A stretch of 49,106 nt of DNA from Deltaproteobacteria bacterium (GCA_021782655.1 JAJXUT010000006.1:1-49106); one strand, 5' to 3'; positions 39,235 to 48,779 are shown, counted from the stretch's first letter. Notes: generated by a model not told the origin, from the letters alone. Translations and numbers: made by a program.

Positions 39235-39564
39235 ATGGATAGCCAGAGTAACCGCACCCGTGAGGACTTTAAGGAAATGAAAGAGAAACTCGCCAGCGGC
39301 GGGGCCATCACCTCGGCCCTGGCCTACGCCTTCTGTTGACAGCTCCCCCTGATCCTGGCCAGTTTTGGCCTGGGAAGCTCAACCCTGTCGGTTTGGCTGG
39401 TCGGCTACAGTTGGGTGTTCTCCGTGGCCACCTTTTTCTTGCTTGGTTTCGCCTACTACAAGACCTACCGTAACAAAAACAGCGGGGCGTGGAGCAAATG
39501 GACATTGCACGGCACCACCGCCTTAAGCCTGGGATTGATTGTCTATAAGTTGTTGTATGGATAA
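39235..39564 (+). CDS. Probable selenocysteine-containing MerT-like membrane protein (in-frame TGA = Sec35)
   Basis: Read through one TGA (39337-39339), this frame gives 109 aa. Three membrane helices are visible: about 22-46, 48-72 and 90-107. The first holds GGAITSALAYAFC-U-QLPLIL, which aligns with the MerT helix whose Cys-Cys pair takes up Hg(II); here the pair is Cys34-Sec35. After the TGA the frame stays open for 74 codons with MerT-like FFLLGFAYYKTYR, which argues against a random stop. A SECIS-like hairpin follows the TGA. ATG 39235 has a poor ribosome binding site; ATG 39277, 10 nt after GAGGA, would give 95 aa. A conventional gene caller would split or miss it. Mercury specificity is not proven; the metal or thiol substrate is inferred. 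Confidence 0.85.
39337..39379 (+). promoter_or_regulatory. Candidate bacterial SECIS element
   Basis: After the TGA, GGCC (39357-39360) pairs with GGCC (39367-39370) to close a six-base loop AGTTTT. The loop has a G within its first two bases and lies 21 nt after the TGA. Below are a U-U mismatch (39356/39371) and CC-GG pairs (39354-39355/39372-39373). An outer AGCT (39341-39344) can pair with AGCT (39376-39379). This matches the SelB-binding hairpin layout of E. coli fdhF. Confidence 0.65.
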
Positions 39565-39581
39565 CCGCAAGGCGCCTTATG

Positions 39582-39599
39582 ATTGATGGCGTCGCAAAA
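39582..39599. repeat. 18-bp repeat, copy 2 (inverted relative to 311-328)
   Basis: This is the exact reverse complement of the 18-bp sequence in the rpsB leader. It overlaps the putative start of the Cys-rich ORF at 39586, so part of that ORF may be repeat-derived. Confidence 0.55.
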
Positions 39600-39759
39600 G
39601 ACCGACTGGCGGCGTCCCCGTCCATCGGCATCCCTTATGTATGGCCGGCCCTGCCGATGTGACCGGCCCAGTTGCTGCAAGACCTATGTCCGGGCCTCGC
39701 TGGCCAAGGCGGTGGAGTTTGTCAGGGGAAACCTCAAGATCGACTTGCCGGGCGGCTGA
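39586..39759 (+). CDS. Possible small Cys-rich protein downstream of the Sec-MerT gene
   Basis: The frame from ATG 39586 gives 57 aa; an inner ATG at 39637 gives 40 aa. The C-terminal part reads PCRCDRPSCCKTYV, then an alanine- and valine-rich helix, ending KIDLPGG. Four cysteines in a C-x-C-x5-CC pattern suggest metal binding. It is in the same frame as the Sec gene, 21 nt after its stop, so co-transcription is likely. I do not recognise a family, and the first residues come from a repeat. It may be a companion metal carrier or a remnant. Confidence 0.35.
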   Translation: MASQKTDWRRPRPSASLMYGRPCRCDRPSCCKTYVRASLAKAVEFVRGNLKIDLPGG

Positions 39760-39803
39760 TTCCCCGCCTTGACAGCGTGGGGCCAAAGGGCGTAAATAGG
39801 CCC

Positions 39804-40358
39804 ATGCCCAAGTCAATCTTCCTCATCGGCTACCGGGCCAGCGGCAAGACCAGCGTCGGCCGGTCGCTGGCCAAGGAGCTGAGCCTTCGTTTCCTCGACC
39901 TGGACCGGGAACTGGAGCGTCGTCAGGGCCGGACGATCACCGAGCTGGTGGCGGCCCAGGGCTGGCCCCATTTTCGGGACTTGGAGCGGGAGTTGCTCGC
40001 CGAGGTGAGCGGCCAGCCGGGCCTGGTGGTCAGCACCGGCGGCGGGGCCATCCTGCATCAGGAGCTCTGGCCCCGGATCAAGGCGGCAGGCCTGGTGATC
40101 TGGCTCCTTGCCGATCTTGACACCGTTGGCGCCCGGCTTGGGCGGGGCCGTAACAGTAAGAATCCCAGGCCCTCGCTCACCGGGCGCGATCTGGTGGCCG
40201 AGGCGGCCGAGGTGATGGCGGCCCGCGAACCCCTCTACCGGGCCGGTTGCCACCTGGCGGTGGACACCAGCGGGCGGACGGTCAACCAGATCGTGGCCCA
40301 GATCGCCGCCCTGGCCCAGGAACTCTCGGGCGATTCGCCCGCCCTTCCCTCAACTTAA
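39804..40358 (+). CDS. aroK: Shikimate kinase
   Basis: The enzyme phosphorylates shikimate at the 3-hydroxyl with ATP. The start at 39804 (184 aa) gives SIFLIGYRASGKTSVGRSLA with the Walker A motif. Shikimate-binding residues are in FLDLDRELE, HFRDLERELL and STGGGAIL. The lid region has ARLGRGRNSKNPRPSL. The longer open frame from 39672 adds 44 unrelated residues. It precedes aroC by 15 nt, so two steps of the chorismate pathway are coupled. Confidence 0.95.
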   Translation: MPKSIFLIGYRASGKTSVGRSLAKELSLRFLDLDRELERRQGRTITELVAAQGWPHFRDLERELLAEVSGQPGLVVSTGGGAILHQELWPRIKAAGLVIWLLADLDTVGARLGRGRNSKNPRPSLTGRDLVAEAAEVMAAREPLYRAGCHLAVDTSGRTVNQIVAQIAALAQELSGDSPALPST

Positions 40359-40373
40359 AATAACGAGACGACT

Positions 40374-41429
40374 ATGGCAGGCAACACCTTTGGCGTGGCC
40401 TTCCGGGTGACCACCTGGGGCGAGTCGCACGGCGCCGGGATCGGCGCGGTTATCGACGGCTGCCCGCCCGGCCTGGCCCTGACCCCGGAGCTGATCCAGC
40501 AAGACCTCGACCGTCGCCGGCCCGGCACTGGCGGCCCGGCCTCCACCCCCCGCCAGGAGCCGGACCGGGTGGAGATCCTCTCCGGCGTCTTCGAGGGGAA
40601 GACCACTGGCACCCCGATCGCGCTCGCCATCTTCAATCGCGACGCCCACAGCAAGTCCTACGACCACCTGCGGGACATCTTCCGGCCCGGCCACGGCGAC
40701 CTCACCTACCTCAAGAAGTACGGACTCCGCGACCACCGGGGCGGGGGCCGAGCCTCGGCCCGGGAGACGGCGGCCCGGGTGGCGGCGGGGGCGGTGGCCC
40801 GGCTCCTGCTCGGGCAGGAGGGGATCACGGTCCTCGCCTACACCGTGGCCCTGGGCGGCATCCGTATTCAGAGTCGGGAGCTTTCGGTAATCGATCAGAA
40901 CCCCTGGCGTTGCCCGGATTTGGAGGCGGCGCGGCGGATGGAGGAGAGGATCGTCCAGGTGAAGCAGGAGGGCGATACCCTGGGCGGCATTGTCGAGATC
41001 GTGGCCCGGAACTGCCCGGCGGGCCTGGGCGAGCCGGTGTTTGATAAGCTGGACGGGGCCCTGGCCGGGGCGCTGATGTCCATCGGCGCGGTCAAGGGGG
41101 TGGAGATCGGGGAGGGCTTTAGGGCGGCGGAATTAACTGGCTCCGAGAACAACGATCCGCTGACGCCCTCCGGCTTCGCCTCCAACCGGGCGGGTGGCAT
41201 CCTGGCCGGGATCTCAAGTGGCGACGAGATCGTGCTGCGGGTGGCGGTCAAGCCCATCCCCTCCATCGCCCAGCCCCAGCAGACGATCAACCTCGACCAC
41301 CAGCCGGTGACCATCAAGGTCGGCGGTCGCCACGACATCTCCGCCATCCCCCGCATCCTCCCAGTCTGCGAGGCCATGGTCTGTTTGACCCTGGCCGATC
41401 ACCTGTTGCGTCAGCGGGCCATCCGCTGA
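40374..41429 (+). CDS. aroC: Chorismate synthase
   Basis: AroC converts EPSP to chorismate with reduced FMN. The 351 aa carry all three family signatures: [20 protein letters not shown] at the N-terminus, [20 protein letters not shown] in the centre with RASARETA, and [13 protein letters not shown] near the C-terminus. The length is normal. It lies in aroK-aroC, followed after 3 nt by an acyl-CoA synthetase-like gene. Confidence 0.98.
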   Translation: MAGNTFGVAFRVTTWGESHGAGIGAVIDGCPPGLALTPELIQQDLDRRRPGTGGPASTPRQEPDRVEILSGVFEGKTTGTPIALAIFNRDAHSKSYDHLRDIFRPGHGDLTYLKKYGLRDHRGGGRASARETAARVAAGAVARLLLGQEGITVLAYTVALGGIRIQSRELSVIDQNPWRCPDLEAARRMEERIVQVKQEGDTLGGIVEIVARNCPAGLGEPVFDKLDGALAGALMSIGAVKGVEIGEGFRAAELTGSENNDPLTPSGFASNRAGGILAGISSGDEIVLRVAVKPIPSIAQPQQTINLDHQPVTIKVGGRHDISAIPRILPVCEAMVCLTLADHLLRQRAIR

Positions 41430-41432
41430 GCC

Positions 41433-43079
41433 ATGCCCGAGCCCGGCACCATCAACGGCTTGATCGAGGCCAGCGCCGGGCGGCGCCCAGAGCTGCCGGC
41501 CCTGGCCCTGGCCTTCTCCCCGGCCCTGACCTACGGCGAGCTTCGCGACTCATCCCGCCGTCTCTCTGCCGCCCTGCGTTCCCTGGGCCTGGGGGCGGGG
41601 CAGACCGCCGCCATCCTGGCCGAGAATTCCCCCCAGTGGGGGGTGGCTTATCTGGGGATCACCGGCTGCGGGGCGGTGGCGACGCCTATCCTGCCTGACT
41701 TCCCCGAGGCCGACATCCATCACATCCTGCGGGAGTCGGAGGCGCGTTTCGTCTTCGTCAGCCAGCGGCAGATGGAGCGGCTCGCCGACTTTGACGACCA
41801 GCCGCTGGTCATCATCACCATAGATGGCGGCGCGGGTGAATCCGGCGAGGCCACCACCAGCCTCAAGGCCCTGCTTGCCGCGGGGGAGGACCTGGCCCCG
41901 CTCGATCCTTTGCTAGTGCCCCGGCCCGGGGACATTGCCTCCCTGATCTATACCTCCGGAACCTCCGGCCACGCCAAGGCGGTGATGCTCTCCCACGCCA
42001 ACATCGTGGCCAACGTGCGCTCGGCTCAGGCGGTGATCGGTATCCTGCCCGAGACCACCTTCCTCTCCATTCTGCCCCTGTCACACACCTATGAGTTTAC
42101 CATGGGTTTTGTGTTGCCGCTTTCCCAGGGGGGCAAGGTGGTGTACGCCGACCGGCGGCCCACCCCCGCCTCGCTGGAGAGGATCTGCCGCCACGAGCGG
42201 CCCCAGGCCATCTGCGCCGTGCCTCTGGTGCTGGAGAAGATCTACAAGAAGCGGGTGCTGCCCGCGCTTAGGGCCAATTTCTGGCTGCGGCAGGCGGTCA
42301 GGGTGCCAGGCTTGCGGGGATTGGTGCTGCGGGGTATAGGCCGTCGGCTGGTGGATTTTTTCGGGGGCCGGCTGGCGATCATGGCCATCGGCGGGGCGGC
42401 CCTAAACGCCGAGACCGAGGCCTTCCTGCGGGAGGCGAATTTCCCCTTCGTGACCGGCTACGGGCTCACCGAGACCGCGCCGCTGCTCGCGGTCGGCGCC
42501 CTTGGCGACCCGTCGGTCGCCCCGGGCACGGTGGGGCCGCCGGTGCCGGGGGTGGAGATCAAGATCCGTCATTCCGACCCTAGTACCGGGGTGGGCGAGA
42601 TCATGGCCCGGGGCGAGAACGTCATGCGGGGTTATTACCGTAACCCCGGTCTTACCGCCGAGACCATCGATGCGGAGGGCTGGCTGGCCACCGGCGACCT
42701 GGGCCTTCTGGACGGCCAGGGCAATCTGCGCCTCCTCGGTCGCGCCAAGAGCGTCATTGTCCTCTCCCACGGCGAGAACGTCTATCCCGAAGCCATCGAG
42801 GATCGGATCAACGCCTTCCCGGAGGTGGTGGAGTCACTGGTGGTGGAGCGCGGCGACCGGATCGAGGCCTTGGTCTATCTGGACTACGAGCTGGCTGACC
42901 GCGCCGCCCCCGATCGCGAGGGGCAACGGGCCTGGGTTGAGCGGCTCTTGTCCGAGATCAAGGCGCAAGTTAATGATAAATTGCCGGTTTATAGCCGGTT
43001 GCAGCAAGTGCGGGAGCATCCCGAGCCCTTTGTCAAGACCGCCACCCACAAGATCAAGCGCTACCTGTACCAGGGTTGA
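41433..43079 (+). CDS. AMP-dependent acyl-CoA synthetase/ligase family protein
   Basis: The 548 aa belong to the adenylate-forming family. IASLIYTSGTSGHAKAVMLS is the ATP P-loop, GYGLTETAPLL the second core motif, and GWLATGDLGLLDGQGNLRLL the hinge region with the adenylate-binding Asp. RAKSVIVLSHGENVYPEAIE and a C-terminal Lys in VKTATHKIKRY follow. The pattern is closest to long-chain fatty-acid or acyl-ACP type ligases. The substrate cannot be read from the sequence. It begins 3 nt after aroC and ends 27 nt before polA, so it is probably co-transcribed with both. Confidence 0.88.
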   Translation: MPEPGTINGLIEASAGRRPELPALALAFSPALTYGELRDSSRRLSAALRSLGLGAGQTAAILAENSPQWGVAYLGITGCGAVATPILPDFPEADIHHILRESEARFVFVSQRQMERLADFDDQPLVIITIDGGAGESGEATTSLKALLAAGEDLAPLDPLLVPRPGDIASLIYTSGTSGHAKAVMLSHANIVANVRSAQAVIGILPETTFLSILPLSHTYEFTMGFVLPLSQGGKVVYADRRPTPASLERICRHERPQAICAVPLVLEKIYKKRVLPALRANFWLRQAVRVPGLRGLVLRGIGRRLVDFFGGRLAIMAIGGAALNAETEAFLREANFPFVTGYGLTETAPLLAVGALGDPSVAPGTVGPPVPGVEIKIRHSDPSTGVGEIMARGENVMRGYYRNPGLTAETIDAEGWLATGDLGLLDGQGNLRLLGRAKSVIVLSHGENVYPEAIEDRINAFPEVVESLVVERGDRIEALVYLDYELADRAAPDREGQRAWVERLLSEIKAQVNDKLPVYSRLQQVREHPEPFVKTATHKIKRYLYQG

Positions 43080-43106
43080 CCAGCGCCTAGACCAGCGACC
43101 ATCGCC

Positions 43107-45788
43107 ATGAGCACCCCTGAAACCGTTTATTTGATCGACGGCAACGCCTACATCCACCGGGCCTATCACGCCATCCCGCCGCTGTCCACCCGGCAGGGCC
43201 TGCCCACCAACGCCAGCTTCGGTTTCACCAACATCCTGCTGCGGGTGCTGCGCGACAAGGCGCCGCGCTTTGCCGCCATCGCCTTTGACAGTAAGGGGCC
43301 GACCTTCCGGCATCAGATGTTTACGGCCTACAAGGCCAACCGGCCCCCCATGCCGGACGACCTGGCGGCACAGTTGCCGGCCATCCGGGCGGTGGTTAGG
43401 GCCTACAACATCCCAACCCTGGAGCGGCCCGGCCTGGAGGCCGACGACCTGATCGCCAGCAGTGCCCGCCGTTTGGCCGGGCTGGGCTGCCAGGTGGTCA
43501 TCGTCTCGGGCGACAAGGACCTATTGCAGTTGGTGGACGAGCGGGTCACCTTCTGGGATCCGATGCAGGATCGGCTGTTGGATGCGGCGGCGGTGCGGGA
43601 AAAGTACGGGGTGCCCCCGGAGCGGCTGGTCGAGCTCTTCGCCCTGATGGGAGACAGCTCCGACAACGTGCCGGGGGTGGCCGGGGTCGGGCCCAAGACC
43701 GCCGGGGGGCTGATCGCCGAGCACCTCACCTTGGAGGGGGTGTTCGCGTCCCTGGCCGAAATCAAGCGCCCGAAGCTGCGGGAGACCCTGGCGGCCAGCC
43801 GGGAGACGGCCTTCCTTTCCCGGGAGCTGGTGCGGCTGAAGACGGATGCCGGGGTGCCGGAGCGGCTGGAGGACTATCGGCTGCCTTTGCCGGACATGGC
43901 GGAGGTGCAGCGGTTGTTTGCCGAGCTCGAGTTTTCCCGCCTGCTGCCGGAGCGCGAGGCGGGCCAGCCGCTGACGACGGCATCCTTCCACCTGGTGCGC
44001 GATCGGGAGGCCTTGGCCGCCCTGGCGCTGCAACTTGCCGAGGCTCCCTACCTGGTGATCGATACCGAAACCAGCGGCCTGGATACCCTGACCGCCGAGC
44101 TGGTGGGCATCTCGCTGTGCGGGGCGGGCGAGGAGGAGGCCTGGTATCTGCCCATCGCCCATCATCACCCGGTGGGCGGCGGGCCGGTGGCCGGCCAGTT
44201 GCCCCTGGCGGAGGTGGCGGCGGCCATCGGCCCCCTGCTCGCGGACCCCCGGCGGCCCAAGATCGGCCACAATCTAAAGTTTGACTATGCCATCTTGAAG
44301 AACCACGGCCTGCCCCTGGCCGGGCCTTTGTGGGACACCATGATCGCCTCCTACCTGGTCGATCCCATCAGGCGTTCCCACAAGCTGGACTTGCTGGCCC
44401 ACGAGCTTTTGGGGATCAGGATGACCAGTTTCGCCGAGGTGACGGCGGGGAGTAAGGCCCCGGACTGCTTCCGGTTCGTGGGTCTGGAGGAGGCCAAGGA
44501 CTACTCCTGCGAGGACGTGATCGCCGCTGGCCGGCTGTGGCGGCAATTCGAGCCCCGGCTCGACGAGTTGCGGCTCTGGCCCTTGTTTAACCACGTGGAG
44601 ATGCCGCTCGTCCCCATCCTGGCCGGGATGGAGGCGAACGGCATCCGGATCGACACCGACCTGCTCGCCCGGCTGTCTGCGGAGTTCGGCGAGCAGCTCG
44701 CGGCCCTGGAGGCGCGGATCTTCAAGGTCACCGGGCCGTTTAACTTGAACTCGCCCAAGCAACTGGCCGAGGTGCTCTTCGAGCAGCTCAAGCTGCCGCA
44801 CGGACGCAAGACCAAAACCGGCTACTCCACCGACGGCGGGGTGCTGGAGCGGTTGGCCCTGAGCCACGAGCTGCCCCGGCTGGTGATCGAGCACCGCAAC
44901 TTGAGCAAGCTCAAATCGACCTACGTCGATAAGCTGCCCGGCCTGGTGCACCCTCAAACCGGGCGGCTGCACACCAGCTTCAACCAGACCGTCACCGCCA
45001 CCGGACGATTGAGCAGCAGCGAGCCCAACTTGCAGAATATCCCCATCCGCAGCCCCGAGGGCCAGCGCATCCGGGCCGCCTTCGTCGCCGCCCCCGGCTG
45101 TCGCTTCCTGGCCGCCGATTACTCGCAGATCGACCTGCGGGTGCTGGCCCACTATTCCGAAGACCTGGCCCTGATCGCCGCCTTTAACGCCGGAGAGGAC
45201 ATTCACCGTCAGACCGCAGCCGAGATCTTCCGCATCCTGCCCCAGCAGGTGAACGGCGAGATGCGGCGGGTGGCCAAGGGCATCAACTTCGGTATCGTCT
45301 ATGGCATGGGGGCCTTCGGCCTGGCCGAGCAGCTCCACATCGGACGCAAGGAGGCGGCGACCTTCATCGAACGCTATTTCGACCACTTCCGCGGGGTCAA
45401 GGCCTTCATGGAGAGGATCATCGCTCAGGCCCGGCGCGACGGCTTCGTCACCACCCTGCTGGGCCGGCGGCGGGTGTTGCCTGAGATCAACAGTGCCAAC
45501 AAGACCAAACGCGAGTTCGCCGAGCGCACCGCCTTAAACACCCCCATCCAGGGCACGGCGGCGGACATCGTGAAACTCGCCACAATCAAGGTGGCGGACG
45601 GGATAAGGGCCCGCCACCTGGGGGGGCGGATTCTCTTGCAGATTCACGACGAATTGATTATCGAGACCCCGGAGTCGGAGGTAGAGGAGACCTGCCACCT
45701 GGTCAGGGAGGCGATGGAGTCGGCCCTGGACCTGGCGGTGCCGCTGCGGGTGAATATCGGGGTCAGCGACAACCTGGCCAAGGCCTGA
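43107..45788 (+). CDS. polA: DNA polymerase I
   Basis: The 893 aa have three domains. The 5'-3' nuclease (about 1-290) has VYLIDGNAYIHRAYHAI, DDLIA, VSGDKDLLQL and the H3TH motif GVAGVGPKTAGGL. The 3'-5' exonuclease (about 300-480) keeps its catalytic pair in LVIDTETSGLD and IGHNLKFDYAIL, so proofreading should be active. The polymerase has motif A DYSQIDLRVLAH, motif B RRVAKGINFGIVYGMGAFG with Phe in the O-helix, and motif C LQIHDELIIE. The length is slightly below E. coli (928 aa). Confidence 0.98.
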   Translation: MSTPETVYLIDGNAYIHRAYHAIPPLSTRQGLPTNASFGFTNILLRVLRDKAPRFAAIAFDSKGPTFRHQMFTAYKANRPPMPDDLAAQLPAIRAVVRAYNIPTLERPGLEADDLIASSARRLAGLGCQVVIVSGDKDLLQLVDERVTFWDPMQDRLLDAAAVREKYGVPPERLVELFALMGDSSDNVPGVAGVGPKTAGGLIAEHLTLEGVFASLAEIKRPKLRETLAASRETAFLSRELVRLKTDAGVPERLEDYRLPLPDMAEVQRLFAELEFSRLLPEREAGQPLTTASFHLVRDREALAALALQLAEAPYLVIDTETSGLDTLTAELVGISLCGAGEEEAWYLPIAHHHPVGGGPVAGQLPLAEVAAAIGPLLADPRRPKIGHNLKFDYAILKNHGLPLAGPLWDTMIASYLVDPIRRSHKLDLLAHELLGIRMTSFAEVTAGSKAPDCFRFVGLEEAKDYSCEDVIAAGRLWRQFEPRLDELRLWPLFNHVEMPLVPILAGMEANGIRIDTDLLARLSAEFGEQLAALEARIFKVTGPFNLNSPKQLAEVLFEQLKLPHGRKTKTGYSTDGGVLERLALSHELPRLVIEHRNLSKLKSTYVDKLPGLVHPQTGRLHTSFNQTVTATGRLSSSEPNLQNIPIRSPEGQRIRAAFVAAPGCRFLAADYSQIDLRVLAHYSEDLALIAAFNAGEDIHRQTAAEIFRILPQQVNGEMRRVAKGINFGIVYGMGAFGLAEQLHIGRKEAATFIERYFDHFRGVKAFMERIIAQARRDGFVTTLLGRRRVLPEINSANKTKREFAERTALNTPIQGTAADIVKLATIKVADGIRARHLGGRILLQIHDELIIETPESEVEETCHLVREAMESALDLAVPLRVNIGVSDNLAKA

Positions 45789-45806
45789 GGACGGCCATCA
45801 ATTTTA

Positions 45807-45835
45807 TTGACTGATGCCGGCAAAGGGCTTACTGT
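45807..45835 (+). promoter_or_regulatory. Promoter of the ppiD-like gene
   Basis: TTGACT (45807-45812) and TACTGT (45830-45835) are 17 bp apart, 57 bp before the start codon at 45892. AAGAGGAG serves as ribosome binding site. Confidence 0.5.
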
Positions 45836-45891
45836 ACGGCCTTTTCAGGCGGCTAGAAGTCCGGTAATTTTCAAACCAAGAGGAGTCCATC

Positions 45892-47787
45892 ATGCTTGGC
45901 ATGTTTCGCCGCAAGGCGCAATCCCCGGTGATCCAGGTCACTATCCTGGTGGTTATCCTGGTATTTATTTTCTGGGGGGCGAGCAGGAACAGGGGCAGTA
46001 AGGTGCAAAACGCCGTGGCCACGGTCAATGGCGAGTCCATAACCTTCCGGGACTACCAGAAGGAGTACGACAAGACGATGTCCAACCTGCGTGACCAGTT
46101 GGGCGGCTCTATCCCCAGCGGGCTCTTGGATTCGTTAAACATCAAGCAGCAGGTGCTGGATAAGCTGGTCAACTCCGCCTTGCTGCGTCAGGGCGCCGCT
46201 CAGATCGGGCTCTACGTCAGCGACCAGGAGTTGCGGAACGCCATCCAGGACATGGAGGCCTTTAAGGAGAACGGGGTCTTCAACGGCAAGCGCTACGAGC
46301 AGGTGCTGGCCGCCTCCCGGATGACGGTGCCCCAGTTCGAGGAGGGGATGCGCTACGACCTCTTGACCAGCAAGGTGTTCGACCACCTCTCGCGCTTCGC
46401 CAGCGTCTCGCCGGCGGCGGTCAAGGACATCTTCGGCTATCAGTACCGCCAGATCAAGTTGCGGTACCTGGCGGTGAAGGCAGAGGCCTACGCCGGCAAG
46501 GTCGATAAGTCCGCTGACAAGCTGGCGGCCTACTTCGACAAGAACAAGAGCAAGTACCAGACCGATCCCCAGGTAAAGCTCCGCTACCTGCTCTTCCCCC
46601 TGGCTGAGTTCGCCGGCGCCCCGCCCTCGGACGAGGAGGTGGCCAAGTACTACAAGACTAACATCGATAAATTCACCACCCCGGAGCGTCGGCAGGCCAG
46701 CCATATCCTGATTCGCTCAAGCGAAAAGGACTCGCCTGAGAAGCGGGCCGCGGCCCGCAAGAAGATCGAGGAGATCGCCGCCCAGCTCAAGGCGGGGGGG
46801 GATTTCGCCACCCTGGCCAAGCAGGACTCCCAGGACGGGAGCGCCCAGCAGGGGGGGGAACTGGGATTTTTTAGCCGCGGTCAGATGGTGAAACCCTTCG
46901 AGGACGCGGTCTTTTCCATGAAGGAGGGGCAGATAAGCGAGGTGGTGGAGACCCCGTTCGGTTTCCACCTGATCCGGCTGGAGAAGATCGAGCCCGCCAA
47001 GGTGGAGTCCTTGGAAGAGGCAAAAAAGGCGATTATCGCCCAGATGACCAGCGAGGAGGCCAAGAATAAGGCCTTTAAGGCCGCCAACGACACCTACGAG
47101 CAGATCATCGCCGCCGGCAGCCTGGAGAAGTACAGTCAGGGCGGCGCCCAGGCGGCCATCCACGCCACCGAGCTGTTCACCCAGAAGAATCCTCCCAAGG
47201 AGTTGCAGTCCTTGCCGGAGCTGACCAACGCCGCCTTCACCCTGAAGAAGGGCGAGCTTAGCTCCATCATCGAGACCAGCAAGGGCTACGCCATCCTGAT
47301 GGTGGACGATACGGTGCCCCCCGCCCAGCAGGAGCTGGCGGCGGTGCGCGACCGGGTGGAGGCGGACTACGTGGCCGCCGAGTCGGTGAAACTGGCCAAG
47401 GCCGCCGCCGAGGAGGCCCTGGCCAAGGTCAAGGCCGGCGAGGCGCTGGAGCAGGAGGCCAAGGCCCTGGGGGTGGAGGTGCAGACCACCCCCTTCTTCT
47501 CCCGCGCCCAGACCAGCGATGCCAAGCTGCCCCTCGCCGTGGCCCAGCAGACCCTGAGCCTCTCCGAGAAGAGCCCGGTGCTGGACACCGTGGCCGCTGA
47601 CCACAATACCTTCTACGTCCTGGTGTTCAAGGAGGCCAAGGACCCGGATCCGGCCGCCTTTGCGGCCAAGCAGGGCGAGCTGGAGACCAAGCTCGCCGGC
47701 GAACGCAAGGAGGATCTGGTCACCGCTTGGCTGGAATATCTGCGCAAGGCGGCCACTATCACCACCAATCCCCAACTGTTACGCTAG
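45892..47787 (+). CDS. ppiD: PpiD-like membrane-anchored periplasmic peptidyl-prolyl isomerase/chaperone
   Basis: The 631 aa begin with a short cytoplasmic tail and one membrane helix (about residues 15-33, VIQVTILVVILVFIFW). The periplasmic SurA/PpiD-type chaperone region then starts with VATVNGESITFRDYQKEY. A parvulin domain lies at about 262-362: RRQASHILIRSS, GGELGFFSRGQMVKPFEDAV and ETPFGFHLIRLE. A second PpiD-type domain, ITTNP at its end, completes the chain. The length matches E. coli PpiD (623 aa). It assists outer-membrane protein folding at the SecYEG exit. Confidence 0.93.
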   Translation: MLGMFRRKAQSPVIQVTILVVILVFIFWGASRNRGSKVQNAVATVNGESITFRDYQKEYDKTMSNLRDQLGGSIPSGLLDSLNIKQQVLDKLVNSALLRQGAAQIGLYVSDQELRNAIQDMEAFKENGVFNGKRYEQVLAASRMTVPQFEEGMRYDLLTSKVFDHLSRFASVSPAAVKDIFGYQYRQIKLRYLAVKAEAYAGKVDKSADKLAAYFDKNKSKYQTDPQVKLRYLLFPLAEFAGAPPSDEEVAKYYKTNIDKFTTPERRQASHILIRSSEKDSPEKRAAARKKIEEIAAQLKAGGDFATLAKQDSQDGSAQQGGELGFFSRGQMVKPFEDAVFSMKEGQISEVVETPFGFHLIRLEKIEPAKVESLEEAKKAIIAQMTSEEAKNKAFKAANDTYEQIIAAGSLEKYSQGGAQAAIHATELFTQKNPPKELQSLPELTNAAFTLKKGELSSIIETSKGYAILMVDDTVPPAQQELAAVRDRVEADYVAAESVKLAKAAAEEALAKVKAGEALEQEAKALGVEVQTTPFFSRAQTSDAKLPLAVAQQTLSLSEKSPVLDTVAADHNTFYVLVFKEAKDPDPAAFAAKQGELETKLAGERKEDLVTAWLEYLRKAATITTNPQLLR

Positions 47788-47818
47788 GTTGCCCGTGCCG
47801 CCCCGCCGCCGGGCGGGG

Positions 47819-48131
47819 TCATTTGCGTTTACTGCCCCACAGGGGGTCTTCGCCGAAGCGCTCCCGCCACCACTCCTCCGGGTCCATGCTTTCTGAGGGG
47901 TTGGCGGGCGGAGAGAGGGGCAGGCGGTAGCTGGCGCAGTGCTCCATGAGGACGCCGTAGGCGGTGTTCAACTCCCGCATGTCGTGGTTGCCGGTTTCGC
48001 CCGGGCGGGCCGCCGTCAGGTCTGGGTGGCGCTCCTTGGCGAGCCGGCGGTAGGCGCTCTTGATTTCCCGGAGCGAGGCCTGGTCGCCCAGACCCAGAAG
48101 TTCCTTGGCGGCCAAGATCTTCCGCCAGCGC

Positions 48132-48139
<8 letters not shown>
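47819..48139 (-). CDS. Small J-domain protein
   Basis: The 106 aa contain a J domain at about residues 13-75: LLGLGDQASLREIKSAYRRL, then AKERHPDLT with the HPD tripeptide that stimulates DnaK. No Gly/Phe or zinc region is present. The C-terminus is charged, with WWRERFGEDPLW. Stand-alone J proteins direct DnaK to specific clients; the client is unknown. It overlaps the end of plsY by 8 nt, so the two are co-transcribed. Confidence 0.92.

Positions 48140-48779
<640 letters not shown>

Noticed and set aside
39235-39339. Reading the gene as a pseudogene broken by a nonsense TGA
   Set aside because: The frame continues intact for 74 codons, the TGA sits at a conserved Cys position, and a SECIS-like hairpin follows. 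It remains the main alternative if Sec machinery is absent.
44274-45386. 370-codon minus-strand open frame inside polA
   Set aside because: The plus strand encodes all polymerase motifs here; the antisense frame has no recognisable domain and reflects high GC.
46717-47775. 352-codon minus-strand open frame inside the ppiD-like gene
   Set aside because: Leucine/glycine/histidine-rich antisense artefact of a well-supported gene.
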